DNA of 64,000 nucleotides from Antennarius striatus (taxonomy: Eukaryota; Chordata; Actinopteri; Lophiiformes; Antennariidae), in the NCBI RefSeq assembly GCF_040054535.1, contig NC_090781.1, positions 15,118,982 to 15,182,981 of the forward strand, written 5' to 3'. The notes beneath the pieces are model-generated. The model worked only from the letters and a program-made list of their open reading frames with translations. It did not search any database and was not told where the DNA came from. Position numbers and translations under genes: made by a program. This document shows, piece by piece, positions 35,765 through 54,410 of the stretch. Within the stretch, counting starts at the first letter, position 1, and every line of letters starts with the position of its first letter.

Positions 35765-37490
35765 TACTGATTATCAAAGTTGGTTTCAATGTCTAAAACT
35801 ACTACATGCCTCTTAGACCCTTTCCCAGCTAAACTTGTTAAAGAATTATGTCCATTGCTGGGCCCTACTATGTTAAATGTAGTTAATCTTTCTCATACAA
35901 TTGGTGTTCCCTTAGCTTTAAGTCAGCCGTAGTTAAACCTCTGCTTAAAAAGCTAGATCTTGACCAAGAGTCTTTAAATAATTATAGACCGGTTTCTAAC
36001 CTTCCATTCTTATCTTTAGTACTAGAAAGGGAAGTATCTCAACTGCTCTTAGATTTGTTCACTTAGTTGCCTCTTCGAACCGTTCCAATCCACTTTTGGG
36101 CCTGCCATTCCACTGAAACAGCACTAACTAAAGTTGTAAATGATCTACTACTGAATATGAACGTAAGATTCAACTCTGTCCTTTGATAAGAATATTAAAG
36201 ACGTGACAAAGATCCCCTTCTTTCATTTACGCAATATCTCCGTAATTGGGTCCTATCAATCTATGCCTGATTCAGATTTTGATTCATGCCTTTGTGTCCT
36301 CTAGACTTGACTATTAAAATGTTCCGCTATCGGGGTTGCCTCGGTCTAGCATAAGAAGCCTTCAGATGGTTCAGAATACAGCAGCAAGAATCTTAACTAA
36401 GACTAGGAAATTTGACCACATCACCCCAGTATTAGCTTCATTACGTTGGCTCCCGATTCATGTTAGATCTGACTTTAATGTACTTTTGTTGACAAATAAA
36501 AGCGTTAATGGGCTATCTCCCGCCTGCATATCTGATTTGCTTAAACCATACACTCCGATGAGGGCTCTCTGCTCTTGAGTCTCTTGTGTTCTCAAAGTAA
36601 AAAAGAAATCAGCTGGCTGAGGGCCTTCTCTTATCGCGCCTCTTTCTTGTGGAATAACCTCCTGATCGATATTGGAAAGTCTGAATCCATTCTCTCTAAC
36701 ATATAACTAATATTTGGAGGGGGAGGGGGCAGTTTTAATGTTTAGGTTCAAAGCCGCGGGATTTCTTTTCTGTTTTAGGCCCCTGCCTCTCATTAATTCT
36801 CTGCCCTTTTGGTCCCTCTAGCACCACTCTCGCCCCTGCTCTCTCTATCTCTCTGTCTCTCCCTGCCTCTCCTGTTCACTCTCTTAGGCCTGTGTGTGGT
36901 GGATCATCGGCTATCGGTGACCTCTGTCTGCTTCCTTAGCTGGTGGTATTAAAAGCTACACGATGGATCCGCATCCCCATCCCCATCCACTAGGGGAGTT
37001 TGGTTCCATTTCATTTGGTTTGGGTTTTGGCAGGGGTAATCATACACTTACTTTTTTTTAAGAACAATGACTAAGTCATTTATTTGGTCTGTCCTCAGAG
37101 TGGTGGATCCTTGGCAATTGGTGACCTCTGTCTGCTTCATTGGCTGGTTGTGACTCATTCTACTGGATGGATCATAGTGCTTGTGTCATACATTTATTGT
37201 TGTTATTGTTACTGTTATTGCTATTATTATTGTTTTGTTGTTAATCTGTACATGTGATATCTATTGCTTCGTCTGTCTGCTCCTGGAGGAGGGGTCCCTC
37301 CTCTGTAGTCTTCCTCCCATCCATTTTTTCCCCTGTTAAAAGGGTTTTGGGGGGAGTTGTTCCTTATCCGATGTGAGGGTCCTACTGCTCGCAGTACACA
37401 AAGGTCAGAGGGATATCATCCATGTGCAGATTGTAAAGTCCTTTGGGACATTATCTGAGAATCTGGGTTGTGTAAGAATAAAAAAACTTG
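35765..37490 (+). mobile_element. L2-like LINE, degenerate, with 3' end
   Basis: Plus-strand pieces of reverse transcriptase: LLDPFPAKLVKELCPLLGPT (about 35810-35870), [13 protein letters not shown] (about 35978-36016), then a C-terminal part NTAARILTKTRKFDHITPVL and LRWLPIHVRSDF (36336-36578). Several frameshifts and stops. The 3' end has the L2-typical GATTGTAAAGTCCTTTGGGA motif (about 37430-37449) and finishes near an AATAAA-type tail at 37480. It is the same type as the copy at 1-1760 but on the opposite strand. Confidence 0.85.
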
Positions 37491-44000
<6,510 letters not shown>

Positions 44001-44007
44001 AAAAGGC

Positions 44008-44013
44008 TTTATT
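44008..44013 (-). promoter_or_regulatory. nek3: Candidate poly(A) signal of nek3 (AATAAA on minus)
   Basis: Hexamer 212 bp beyond the nek3 stop codon, giving a short 3' UTR. Confidence 0.5.
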
Positions 44014-44224
44014 ACGAAAACAAAATGCATGACATTCAATGTGAGCTCATGGAAACCTGTACTTTTGTAGACTTGCATGTATCAATTCAAACTGGTTCTT
44101 AATAGGATCAATGCCCATCTTATGGGCATCAAGTGAACTGAGAGTTGCCATAAGCAAAGATTTAGTTTTATCCTTCATGTAAATAGTGACTTTCCACATA
44201 ATGCAGGCAAGAAGAAACGAGGCT

Positions 44225-47200
44225 TCAGTGTCCCCAAACCATTTGCTCAACTTCATCCATCCAGTCATGTGGAAAATCTTCCTCAAAGTCTCTGTGGAGA
44301 CAGGGAGAGAATGAATTCCAAACACTCGAAGAAAACTTCAGACAGTTTCTCTCTTCAAATACTAAAACCTGGATAGTCTTTTTGTTTTTTTTAATGAACA
44401 TTTTGTATTTCCTTTATAGTCTAACATTCTCCTATCCGGCAGTGAAAGAAAGTGAATTACACTAGTATTATTCAATTTTTCTCAATATTCAGTGTGACCT
44501 TGAAGAAAACAACACTTTATGGATCTTCAATATTTGCACGCCTTTAAAATTGGATCAGATGTCAGTCACCAGCTGGTCTAAACAGGTGTTTTTGTTTTCA
44601 TTCCACTCATGTGTTGTGTGTCCAGTCACACTAGATACAATATGCTCAGCTGTGTTAATATCAGGCTAAAGAAAAGTCAGGCTCTTACGTGTCCTCGTCA
44701 TCAGAGCGAGGCTGAAGCCGGTCCTCATCTACAACTGATGCCAGCTCGGGGCCGTCAGTGTCATCACCTAAACATGGAAACATAACAGAAGCTTTAACTA
44801 ACTATAGTTCTACAGATTTTTAAATGATATACAACTGGGTATGCCAATTCAAACAGACCTCCTCTTTTTATTAAAAAAGTGCTGAAGGCTCTGCTCAGTG
44901 GGGCCTTCTCCAACATACTCAGAAGCCTCTCAGGAGGACCTTTGTCCCATCGTCTCCTTTTCCTGTCCTCCTCTGGCTCTTCTGACACACCTGAAAATAA
45001 GAACACAGTACAGATGTTGTGATTCTTCATCAGACTTCTCCAAGCTTATGTCATTAGTCAAAACATTGATAACATTGTTATAATATATGTTATAGTAGAA
45101 CCTATGAGGGTCTGGCTGGTTGTCGCTGTACTGCTTGATGAGATCAGGCTGGCGTCGGCCAACATCTGGATCACAGGGTCTGATGGCTCAGTAGCCCACT
45201 TCTTTCTGGGACCTGGCTCTTGGCTTTCACAGTGACCTTCAGATTAAATGGTAAAACGTTAATAAGGTTCATTTTTGTTGTCATTTTTTGTTATTTATCA
45301 TTTTTACCTTAAAACCATTTTCCTTAATATAAAGTCAAACACAATTTGAAGTCAGATTTTTTTAATACCTATTTTAAATAAGTATGAATAATTACAATTA
45401 TCAATAATTTGACTGCATTTTCTACACAGTCGGACAAAAATCCTATTACAGGTATGTGACATATATCGTGAAAAACATGAGCATGATGTTCAAATTTTGA
45501 AACTGACAAGGTAGTAATTTGCACCATCTTGAAGCAAAAAGATGTCATCAGTAGTGCAACATCAGCCAAAGGAACAACAACTCTTTCAAAAGGGTTAGGG
45601 TTAGGGTTAGGGTTAGCATCCACAAAGAGATGGAAAAGCTTCTGTTACTGTGGGCGAGAGAAAGGAGCTGGCAGGAGATACAGTAATGTAACAGATGATA
45701 TCATTTGTGAGGTTTGCACAAACTATGATGACTTGAAACAGCAAGAATCAGAAAATTCATCATCGGAAGAATCGTTCAACGCAAGTCTTGGTTGGCTTGA
45801 TAACTTTAAGCAGAGGAACATAACAACATTGTGATACGCTTACGCATTATTGACTTGACAGAGCAGGGTGTTACGAGAAGAACCTTGAACTCAGCATGAA
45901 AGAAGTTATGGCCTCAGGCTGTTACAGACAGGGACTTCGAAGGATTCAAGCCCAACTCCAAACTTGCTGCAGTGTTGGAAGAAATTGTGTCCCTCGGAAA
46001 GTCGATGGAAGATGTCTGAAGGTAGATGAGGGTGATGTGAATGAGCTCATCGAGATACATAATGAGTAGTTCTCAATAGAGGTATTGAAGGAGTTGCAGA
46101 GGATGCAACATCAGTGGTGTTGCAAGAGATTAGTAGTGATGAGGCCAGAGAGCCAGAGATTATCACTATGACTGGCAATTTGGGAGAAGTTTCAAGTTTT
46201 GCTGAAAAGAAACACCCAGAAAACGTTTCCACTGGTTGTGCTTTAGCACTTTTTAATAAGACTTGTCTGTCACATTTCAGCAACATTTTAAAAAGCAGGC
46301 AGAAGCAGACCTCCGTGGATAGCTTTGCAAGTTAAAGTGGAGAAATTGCAGGCAAAAGGGCAAACACATGCGAACAGTAAACCTTCCTCCCCTCCCTTCT
46401 TTTTTGGATCCACCTTCGTTCGCCGCATTTGTCTGTTTCCAAGGTAAGAGCACTTAAGAAAACTCTTTTGCTTTTCTTTTATATACATGTATGTAATTAA
46501 TGACGCACAGGTAAAGTATACTTGTCTGAAAGTATGTTTTGTTTTAATAATTAAGAGGGGTTTGGGGCTTTTTTGCAAGGCTGGAAAGGATTAAAATTAT
46601 TTTAGTTACTTTAAAAGGAGACGTGTTTGAGTTACGAGTTGTTTGTCTTACGAGTTCAGTCACGGAAGGGATTGAACTTGTATTTCGAGGTACCACTGTA
46701 CTGTCTCAACTCAAACATGTGTACACTCCCAGTTCTATCACAACCATTTAGGTGATGTAGTAACTCTTTCCTGACTTTTTGTACCTTCAAACGTTGATGC
46801 TTTCAATAAACTCTTGTCTCCCAGGAGATGAGCGACCTTTATTCCCTCTTCTCTGTTCCATCTACGTCTCCCCTGTTCCTCCCTCTCTATCGCCTGTAAA
46901 GTTTCAAAGCAATGCAGAAAGTTAAACACATAACATGATCTCTGCAGCCATCTGAACTAACAGCAGTATGTCAAAGGTCAGATTCCACATGGACACAGCT
47001 GGAAAAGTTGTGTAAGAGTTTAAATTCTCGTTTCAACACCATGTTGTGTCAGTATGTTATGTCGGATGGGCAGCCATCAAAGTATTTCGGTAAACGTGAA
47101 CTATTCAGTTGGTAATTGTTTTTACCTGGGATGGCAGATGTGTGCGCAGGAGTCTGGATACCCGATGAGACGTCAGGATGGTGTTCAGGGATGGTCTGTC

Positions 47201-49476
47201 TTTGGGGTTTGTCTTAAACATCTGCTTGATCAAATAATGCAGCTCATAGGGCAAGTGGTTTGGGAGGGGAGGGTACGTACCCCGACACACCTTAAAAATC
47301 AGGCTCTTCCAGCTCGGTGCCTGGAACTGTACGCAACGACAGGTGTAGATCGTCAGGAAAACAAACCACAGCACAATAGAAACGCTTCACAATAGGTAGT
47401 GAAAATGAAAGTTAAACTACTTCAAGACATTGTTAAGTAGCATGTCACTGTGTAGTGAGATGGCAACACAGCTGTTTCATTAAATGGTGCAATGAATAAA
47501 AAAGCCAGTCATTCCGGAGAGAGAGGGTAAATACCGGGTGGCGTAGGGTGCAGAGCTCATAGAGAACGCAACCCAGAGACCACACATCACTGCAGAACAC
47601 AGAAACACAGACAGTTAATCATTCACATCAGACATCCATTGTCTGAGCCTGGTTAACCCACGCATCAGGAACCCAGTCGCTTCTCACCAGGGAATCTCAG
47701 CAGACTTCCCACAATATTTAGGGAAGCTTTCATTGCTCGTCCAATTATTGAGTGAGTTTCTCTCATGAATGGTTCAGTTTTAATGGAAAAATCAAGCCTG
47801 GAAGTGAAACTTGCAAATTTAGTAAAGATCATTTGTTTTCTCTAAATAATCCATTTTATGAAAAAGTCTGTTTGTTGTCTGTCCAGCTAATGACAGTACT
47901 AATGAGAGCCATCACAGGTGCTTCTTTATGACAATGGAAAGGATGAAAGAGAGAATCACTGATTGCTTCTAAATTAATCATTTGATCTTGAGCCATATAA
48001 TGGAGTAATTAACTGAACAAATATAACAAACCTTTTATTGCTGTACGGCTTATTGTCCCAGATTTCTGGGGCCACATAATATGGAGTTCCAACATATGCC
48101 TGAGCATAGGACTTTGAGCTGCAACATAAATGCAATCACTGAAGTTGAAATAACACAGCAATAATTTTTTAAAATGCAAACTGTCAATGGTTATGTCTCT
48201 CAACCTGTACCTCTTCAGAATACATGCTGAGCCAAAGTCCCCAACCTTGATTGTCCCGTTATCTGTCAGAAAAATGTTCTAAGGAAATGAAAGGCAAGGG
48301 TTTATTTCGTGTGAAGCAAAAAATAACAATCGATGATTCTAGAGATGATGTTCGTGATGATGATGTTGCATTAGTGAAACATCATCATCATTTTGATGAG
48401 TACTGATGAGAATATGTACTCAACCAATAAAATATGACTGACATCTTCTTGTTCTGATCTAGACAAAGAAAACCTGATTTTCCTTAAGTGTTCAAAATAA
48501 CATTTCTACTTACTTCAACACATTTAACTGTTTGTACAAACAAAATAAAATTAATTAAATATACAGCAATTATAGAAATACAGATAAGTTAAATGACTAT
48601 AGTACCTTGGACTTCAAGTCTCTGTGCAGAACCCATTTATTATGGATATGCTGTGTAGCAGCACACATTTGAGCAAACCACCTTATGATCTGGAAAAAAG
48701 GTTCAAACAGCAACACAGAGAAATAAAATTGTGACCATAAGAAGAAAACAATTGTGATAATAGATGCAGGTAATTGAGGCCCACATCATCAACACAGAAA
48801 TGTTCTGTTTTCTGTTGGTGGATCCTCTGGAGCAGGTCTCCTCCTCTGCAGTACTCCATAACAATACACAGGAGATCATCAACTGTAAAAACACAAACAC
48901 ATTATCTATTCCGCAGTCCAAAATTGAAATTACATGCCAGCATGTCCTTTAATGTGTTTTAAAGTGAGCGTTACATGTGTGAATACCTTCGAATGCCTCC
49001 CTGAACGCCACAATATTAGCATGTCTCATTCTGGAGAGCAGGGTGGCTTCGCTCCTTGAATTCTTCAATTTGGACTGATTCTATAAAAATGCAAATACAT
49101 GTTGCAAAACAAATATTCTCCACGTCTATGAACAGGCAATCTGGTGAGTTATCAACACACATTTCCATATGATCCCATGGCTATAAACAATTGGAATTCA
49201 AATGAAGCACGCAGCTTAGTAGATGATGCAAATTCAAAACATCGTCATGTTTAATTCATTATGTTTCTGCCAATATCATGTTTTAACCAGAAATACTGCA
49301 GTAGAAGCACCCAGTTCAAATCAAGCTACAGTCTGAGTCACTATCTTGTTTGAAAATACCTTTGGAAGCTGGATTTCCTTGATCACATAATTCTCTTTGC
49401 TGGTTTTACACAGAACTAGCAAAGCCCGGCCGAAGGAGCCTTCACCGATGACTTTGTACAGGGAGTATCTCTCCAT
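44225..49476 (-). CDS. nek3: nek3, NIMA-related kinase 3 (13 coding exons, complete)
   Basis: Minus-strand exons in coding order: 49360-49476, 48987-49080, 48785-48882, 48606-48689, 48211-48278, 48032-48118, 47535-47589, 47126-47326, 46785-46893, 45102-45236, 44859-44990, 44689-44767, 44225-44291. Phases agree, total 1326 bp, 441 residues (human NEK3 is 506). The kinase domain is intact: start [20 protein letters not shown] (glycine loop), VIKEIQLPK (ATP lysine), HRDLKSKNIF (catalytic loop), KVGDFGSAC (DFG), [13 protein letters not shown] (activation loop end), [19 protein letters not shown]. The regulatory tail keeps two short repeats, [21 protein letters not shown] and [19 protein letters not shown], which match the NEK3 tail, and an acidic end [19 protein letters not shown]3 is a cytoplasmic serine/threonine kinase tied to prolactin-Vav signalling and microtubule acetylation in mammals. 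The exon at 46785-46893 is the least conserved. The donor of the third exon (GATGAT|GTGGGC) is weak but gives the right phase. Confidence 0.93.
45370..46698 (+). mobile_element. Tigger/pogo relic in nek3 intron, antisense to the gene
   Basis: Plus-strand remnants of a Tigger-type transposase. A CENP-B-like DNA-binding part reads [20 protein letters not shown] (about 45516-45575). The second helix-turn-helix reads [19 protein letters not shown] at about 45774-45830. A C-terminal piece ends [12 protein letters not shown] (about 46290-46330). The DDE core is missing. The right terminus (complement of CAGTGGTACCTCGAAATAC) ends at 46698, followed by TA. The left end is not recognisable, so the start is approximate. 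Confidence 0.75.
45591..45616 (+). repeat. Interstitial telomere-like repeat (TTAGGG, four copies)
   Basis: Four and a third head-to-tail copies of the vertebrate telomere hexamer inside the Tigger relic. The run keeps the transposase reading frame open as Gly-Leu repeats. Confidence 0.9.
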
Positions 49477-49659
49477 AGAGTTCCTTTATCAGCCACAGGA
49501 GATCAGAACAGCAAATAAAATCATAAAGCTACAACAAACTGAGCGGATGGAGGTAGCTTTGTTCTGTGGAATTTATTCTTTTGGGCTGAAGGGCTGAAAC
49601 GGAGACATTTAGAACGTAAAATAAAGGAAACATGCACCTGAAACATATCTCGCTGAGCT

Positions 49660-49700
49660 GTTTGTCGCTCACTTCCTTGTTATTGTATGACGTAAACGCA
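49660..49700 (-). promoter_or_regulatory. nek3: Candidate nek3 promoter with ETS and CRE-like sites
   Basis: About 200 bp upstream of the nek3 ATG the minus strand shows CAAGGAAGTG (ETS-type, plus 49669-49678) next to TTACGTCA (CRE-type, plus 49688-49695). This pair is common in TATA-less housekeeping promoters. Confidence 0.45.
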
Positions 49701-49784
49701 CTTGCAATGCCCGCGATGGTCACTAGATGGGGCTCGAGTACAGGAGACGGAGATCTGTACCACGGACCCACGTTTTCACAGAAA

Positions 49785-50070
49785 CAAGTTCACCCGTCGC
49801 GGGGGTGGCTGGAGCCTATCCCAGCGATTTACGGGCATTAGGCAGGGTGACGCTCCGGACGCGTTGCCAACACATCGCGGAGGAGATACTGAAGATGTGT
49901 GGAGTGGAACAAGGCCCCTAGTTCATCTCCGTTCCCTTTATCTATTCCCCCCTCTCTCTTGCTATGAATTTGATGTTTGAAATAGATAAATAGAAAACAC
50001 AGTGATTGGATTTTTATTTTGATACCCGAAAGCGGAATAAGCGGTGCGGAAAATGAATGAATGAAGTTAC
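49785..50070 (+). mobile_element. SINE/LINE-tail fragment upstream of nek3
   Basis: Contains GGTGGCTGGAGCCTATCCCA (49804-49823) and ACATCGCGGAGGAGA (about 49871), shared body motifs of fish SINEs. An AATGAATGAATG tail lies at 50051-50064. No tRNA head. Confidence 0.6.
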
Positions 50071-50164
50071 TCAACTTGAAATTCACAATTTACAAAGAAA
50101 AAAACAATATCAATAATATTGACGTCTTCTTAAAAATAGTTGCCTGTGAATAATTTTCAGATAT

Positions 50165-50425
50165 TTCAGGGAAGACAATGGATGGATGGATAGAATTGTT
50201 TACGTATTATCACATGTCCCATGCACTTCAAGTGAATTGGCCCCGGTCTCAAATTTTCCGTAAGTGTGAGTATGTACGTGTTTTTTTTATGTGGCTCCGG
50301 AGTGCACTGGTGTCATGTCCGGAGTGTACCCTGCCTCACGCCGAAGTCCGCTGGGATAGGCTCCAGCAGCCCAGTGACCCATGACAGCGGAAGAAGCGGG
50401 TACTGAAGATGAATGCATGTAGAAA
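50165..50425 (+). mobile_element. Diverged SINE body fragment
   Basis: Shares TGGGATAGGCTCCAGCAGCC (50352-50371), CACTGGTGTCATGTCCGGAG and a GAAGCGGGTACTGAAGATGAATG end with the SINE family at 5641-6012. The tRNA head is lost. Confidence 0.6.
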
Positions 50426-50712
50426 AAAGTTGACGCGTAAACTACAGAAAATAAATAAACTACAGAAAATGTTATCAGTTTGTCAGTTCACCTGCAAGAT
50501 TTGAAGCATTTTTGTTAAACATTTACCAACAAATTGTGACCTATTTTCTTCCACTGGTTGTTGCTGCAATGCCATTTCTGCATTTTATCCCCTGTTGCAG
50601 ACAAACCACTGAATGGACTGTTCATCAGTAGATATCAGGTACAGACTCTAATTTAACACCAGATATGAAAGGCACATAAAATGTGATTTGTTCTGGTCAC
50701 ACATACGAGCAA

Positions 50713-50782
50713 TAGATGGATGGATGGATGGATGGATGGATGGATGGACAGTACAGTCAAACAGACAGACAGACAGATAGAT
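50713..50782. repeat. GATG and CAGA tetranucleotide runs
   Basis: A GATG run at 50713-50749 followed by a short CAGA/GATA run at 50760-50782. Confidence 0.9.
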
Positions 50783-51420
50783 AATTCTGTGGGTTGTGTA
50801 ATTGTAAGACGTGAATACCAGAAGTCAATCAATGCTCCCACAATCCAAGAAACAGTACAGACATCAAACCCTGTTCTTCCTCCCTCACCCTAATCGAATG
50901 GCTCATCTGTGTTTCTAATAATACCACGAAGACCTGACGGTCACATTGTGAGATAATATTGTGTTGTGTGGACGCCTAAAACCAATTTGATCAAAAACTG
51001 TTTCACAGACCTTTGGAAGCTTATTGCTGAGGTGGCACTAAAGGAAAAATGAGTCAGTACGGTGATAAAAAGATGGAGGAGGTGAGGTCCATTGCACATT
51101 TGTTTAAAAGCAGTTTTTGGGCAGTTCACTCTTCCCTGCTCTGCCTCTGCCCCGTTCTCCTGGGCCGCAGAGTATGAGGACGCACTGGACATGATGTGTG
51201 TTTGTGTAAACCAGCCTCAACCCTTCTTGTGCGAACAAGCATCTGTGGTTGGAGCTGATTCTAAGACTTTCTGCTCATCTGACACAAGAATCAGTGACTT
51301 CAATAAAGTTACCAAGATTGTTAAATTTTAAAGAAACCAAGATGCATTAGTTACATATATAGAATGTAACAGCAAAACTCAATCAACCCTGGATTCTGAA
51401 ACATCATACTTCTGTTTTAG
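50783..51420. other. Unassigned intergenic sequence
   Basis: No gene recognised. Open frames on both strands at 50941-51331 overlap each other and have no known motif. Confidence 0.4.
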
Positions 51421-52737
51421 GGATGAAAGATTGTTGAAGCTGAGCTACACTCAGGACAACCTGAAGTCCCTCAGAACCCTCAGAATCTGATGTCCATCTG
51501 AGAAAATGATGATCATGCTCACCGGTGTCTTTTATAGACTATATGTGTAAGGGCAGCTGGTGCGACTCACAAGGTAAGACACATTATAGGTTAAATTATT
51601 CATTAAAATAGGAGGTATGGTCCTTTAAAGTGCAGCAGAATCCCCCTAATGTCATCTGGCCCATGCCCAAATTATTGTAGTGTCCATATGTATGTTTTCC
51701 TCATTACCTCTCATTCCTCATTCTCTCACTTCACAGGGCTCTGGTTGCCCCTCTCAGCAAGTACTCATCCACCGGAGAAAAATAAAGGAAATAATGAGGT
51801 AAATATTGGGAATGCTGCAACATTTCTTCTGGACAGTAGCTTTTGGATTGTGCTGTACAAGCTATATGGAAAAATCTGATCTTTTTGTTTTGTTCTGTTT
51901 TTTTCTCAAGGTTATCTTAGTTTTGGAAGAAGCTTTGTGCATCACAGCAGGTGATGCTGATGTAGAGATGAACTGGGACAGCTATGCATCCAGCTGGAGA
52001 TTCTCAAGTGAACCAATGAACATGTAAGCTCAGGGAATAATGAGAAAATAAACCATAAACATCAGAATTATACAGACTAATTATAACAATCTTAATCTGT
52101 AAGACTCACTAAAGCCTGTCCAACAAGTATAGTCTGTATAAAGTCAGAGTGAAAGCCTCGTTCCACTGATGATACATTACATTAAAAACTTTCCTGTGTA
52201 TGAAATCTAAATATTACTGATCATAACATGACTACTGATGGGTGATGCCTGTTTTTGTGTGAGGAAAAGCCTTTATTACAAGATGGTCCTGCGTCTACAA
52301 TAATGGTCATTGTTCCAGGTATCTGTGATGCACAATCCTAACATCACAGTCAGACCATGTGACAGCTTTTGAAGAATTGACAGTAGATGACAAGAAGATG
52401 GCTGTAAAAAAAAAAATATCAAGATGAATCCTTTTAACAGCCTCTAGCGTCCTGAGGTCAGGTGTGCTTGATTTATAGACTGGGTCAGCAGACTGAGGTT
52501 CAGTTATTATTCATTTTGAAATTTCAGTTAAGACAGGTTTAACAATATTCTCAGTTCAGGCTCTTTAGTTGTATTCCCGAAAGACATTTGAAGAATATGG
52601 CTTATTGACATCACATCCTAGTGACTCTCGAACTGCTGTGTCATGAGAAGGTCAGGACCAGGACATGGCCAAGCACCAAAAATGAAGATATTCACTGCCT
52701 GGTTAAAAAAAAAAGAAACACAACTTAACATTTAAAC

Positions 52738-53757
52738 TAGTGCTGTCGGGCAATTAAAAAAGAAATCTAATTACAGGATTTGAAATTAATTTATCTAATT
52801 AATCACATTTTAATCTCATACCTGCTAGAGGCCCCCAAATAACGGATTTGAACTCTAAGACATTACAAAATTGTAATGCATGACTAATCAATAGAATGCA
52901 CCAAGAAGAGAAGATTTGAAATCCACGTTTTTTATTGGTTAAGTGTGCTTAAAAATGAAATTCAAAAGAAAAAAGGCCAAGCACATCAGCAAACTAATTG
53001 GGCCAGGTGCATTTCTCAAAAATACAATACGAATACAGTTAAATAAAATAAATAAAATTCAGAAATAAAATAAGGCTGAGTCTCAAATAGGTACATAAGC
53101 AGACTCTCAATCAAAATGAATACTAAAGCTGACTCAATACAGCAATTCAAAATGAATAGTATAACATTCCTCTAAATAAGGCAACTAAATAACAAGATGG
53201 ATAAGCTAACGTTCAACTCTGTGTCCTTGACATGTTTTGCATTTAAATGATACGTTAGACAGGAGCTGCTTCGGTACAAATAATAATAATAATAACAATA
53301 ATAATGCATTAGATTTATATAGCGCTTTTCTGGACACTCAAAGACGCTTCACATCGGACCCATTATTCATTCACTCCTCATTCATACTTGGTGATGGTAA
53401 CTACGTGTGTAGCTACAGCTGCCCTGTGGCAGACTGACGGAGGGGTCTACAGCGCAGGATCACTGCGTTTTTGTTGATAGTCCGTCTTTGTTCTTTTTAG
53501 AAATAAACTTTCCGCCCAAAGGTCGGAGTGGGCTTGCCTCGCTCTCCTGTGTCCATCTCTGTTGTCAGTCGCTCTGCTTTTGAATAGTGGCGCAGGTAGG
53601 AAGTGACGTCACTGCAGCCTACGGGTCCCTCAATGGGCCAAATTTAAAATTCTTGCACATTGATTTGCCACTTGCGATTAATTGCGTTAATTTTTATAGC
53701 GCGTTAATTTGCAGCGTAATTACTTAATCTAATTAACGCGTTAAAGTGACAGCCCTA
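52738..53757. mobile_element. hAT-type non-autonomous element, 1.0 kb
   Basis: Starts TAGTGCTGTC and ends GACAGCCCTA, which are imperfect terminal inverted repeats of the TAGGGCTGTC type, followed inward by AATTAA-rich subterminal sequence on both sides. Flanks ATTTAAAC (52730-52737) and GTTTAAAT (53758-53765) agree in 6 of 8 bases, as expected for an aged 8-bp hAT target duplication. No transposase frame. Another repeat is nested at about 53277-53445. Confidence 0.75.
53277..53445 (+). mobile_element. Short repeat nested in the hAT-type element
   Basis: An AAT run followed by TTTATATAGCGCTTTTCTGG (about 53313-53332) and GCCCTGTGGCAGACTGACGGAGG (written here in part), a widely dispersed fish repeat module that ends in many LINE/SINE tails. 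It splits the hAT element into two unequal parts. Confidence 0.6.
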
Positions 53758-54185
53758 GTTTAAATTATTCAAGGCTGTGAGATACTGCTGCACTGTTACT
53801 TCATTATGTTATCTCCGAGATGGAACATTTAATACATACGATGAAGAAAGAACACTTAAATGTAATTAGATGATAATGATAAAATTCTGAATGAAAACAA
53901 ATTTATGGCAAATTAACAACTTTGTTGTGTCTGAGTGATGATACTGATGAAATTAAAAAGATGTTGCCTGATTCCATACTGAAGGATCATTGGCTCGACT
54001 TTAAAAACTCTTAATGATTGAAAGGGGAATGGAATAAACAAATGAGGTGAAATGAAATCACAGTTCCTTCTGACTTTTTGAGTAAAGTAACAACAAATAG
54101 AATCGTAGTTCTGAGTCAGCAAGCCTGATCCTGGAGGATGAAGATGACAGTGGGCTGATCCAAAGCCCACTTTACATTTAAGGCT

Positions 54186-54410
54186 CATCCATCCATCCAT
54201 CCATCCATCCATCCATTCATCCATCCATCCATCCATCCATGCATCCATCCATCCATGCATCCATTCATCCATCCATCCATCCATTCAGAGAGAACCCATG
54301 CCGACACACGCAGAACATACAAAACTCCTCACAGGAAGGAATCAAACCGGGAACCTTCTTGCTGTGAAGCAACAGCCCGACCCACTGAGCACCCACGCTG
54401 CCCCACATTT
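54186..54410 (-). mobile_element. SINE fragment with long CATC tail
   Basis: Plus 54186-54286 is a CATC tetranucleotide run. It is followed by minus-strand SINE sequence: a GAACCCATGCCGACAC body and a decayed tRNA head with ATCAAACCGGGAACC at the B box (about 54338-54352) and CCACTGAGCACCC at the A box. The tail is far longer than in other copies. Confidence 0.7.

Noticed and set aside
45369-45623. Minus-strand frame with Asn-Pro repeats
   Set aside because: It is the antisense reading of the TTAGGG repeats within the Tigger relic.
48640-48670. TAGCAGCAC match resembling a miR-15/16 seed region
   Set aside because: The match is short and lies within the nek3 kinase exon; no hairpin with mature miRNA sequence follows.
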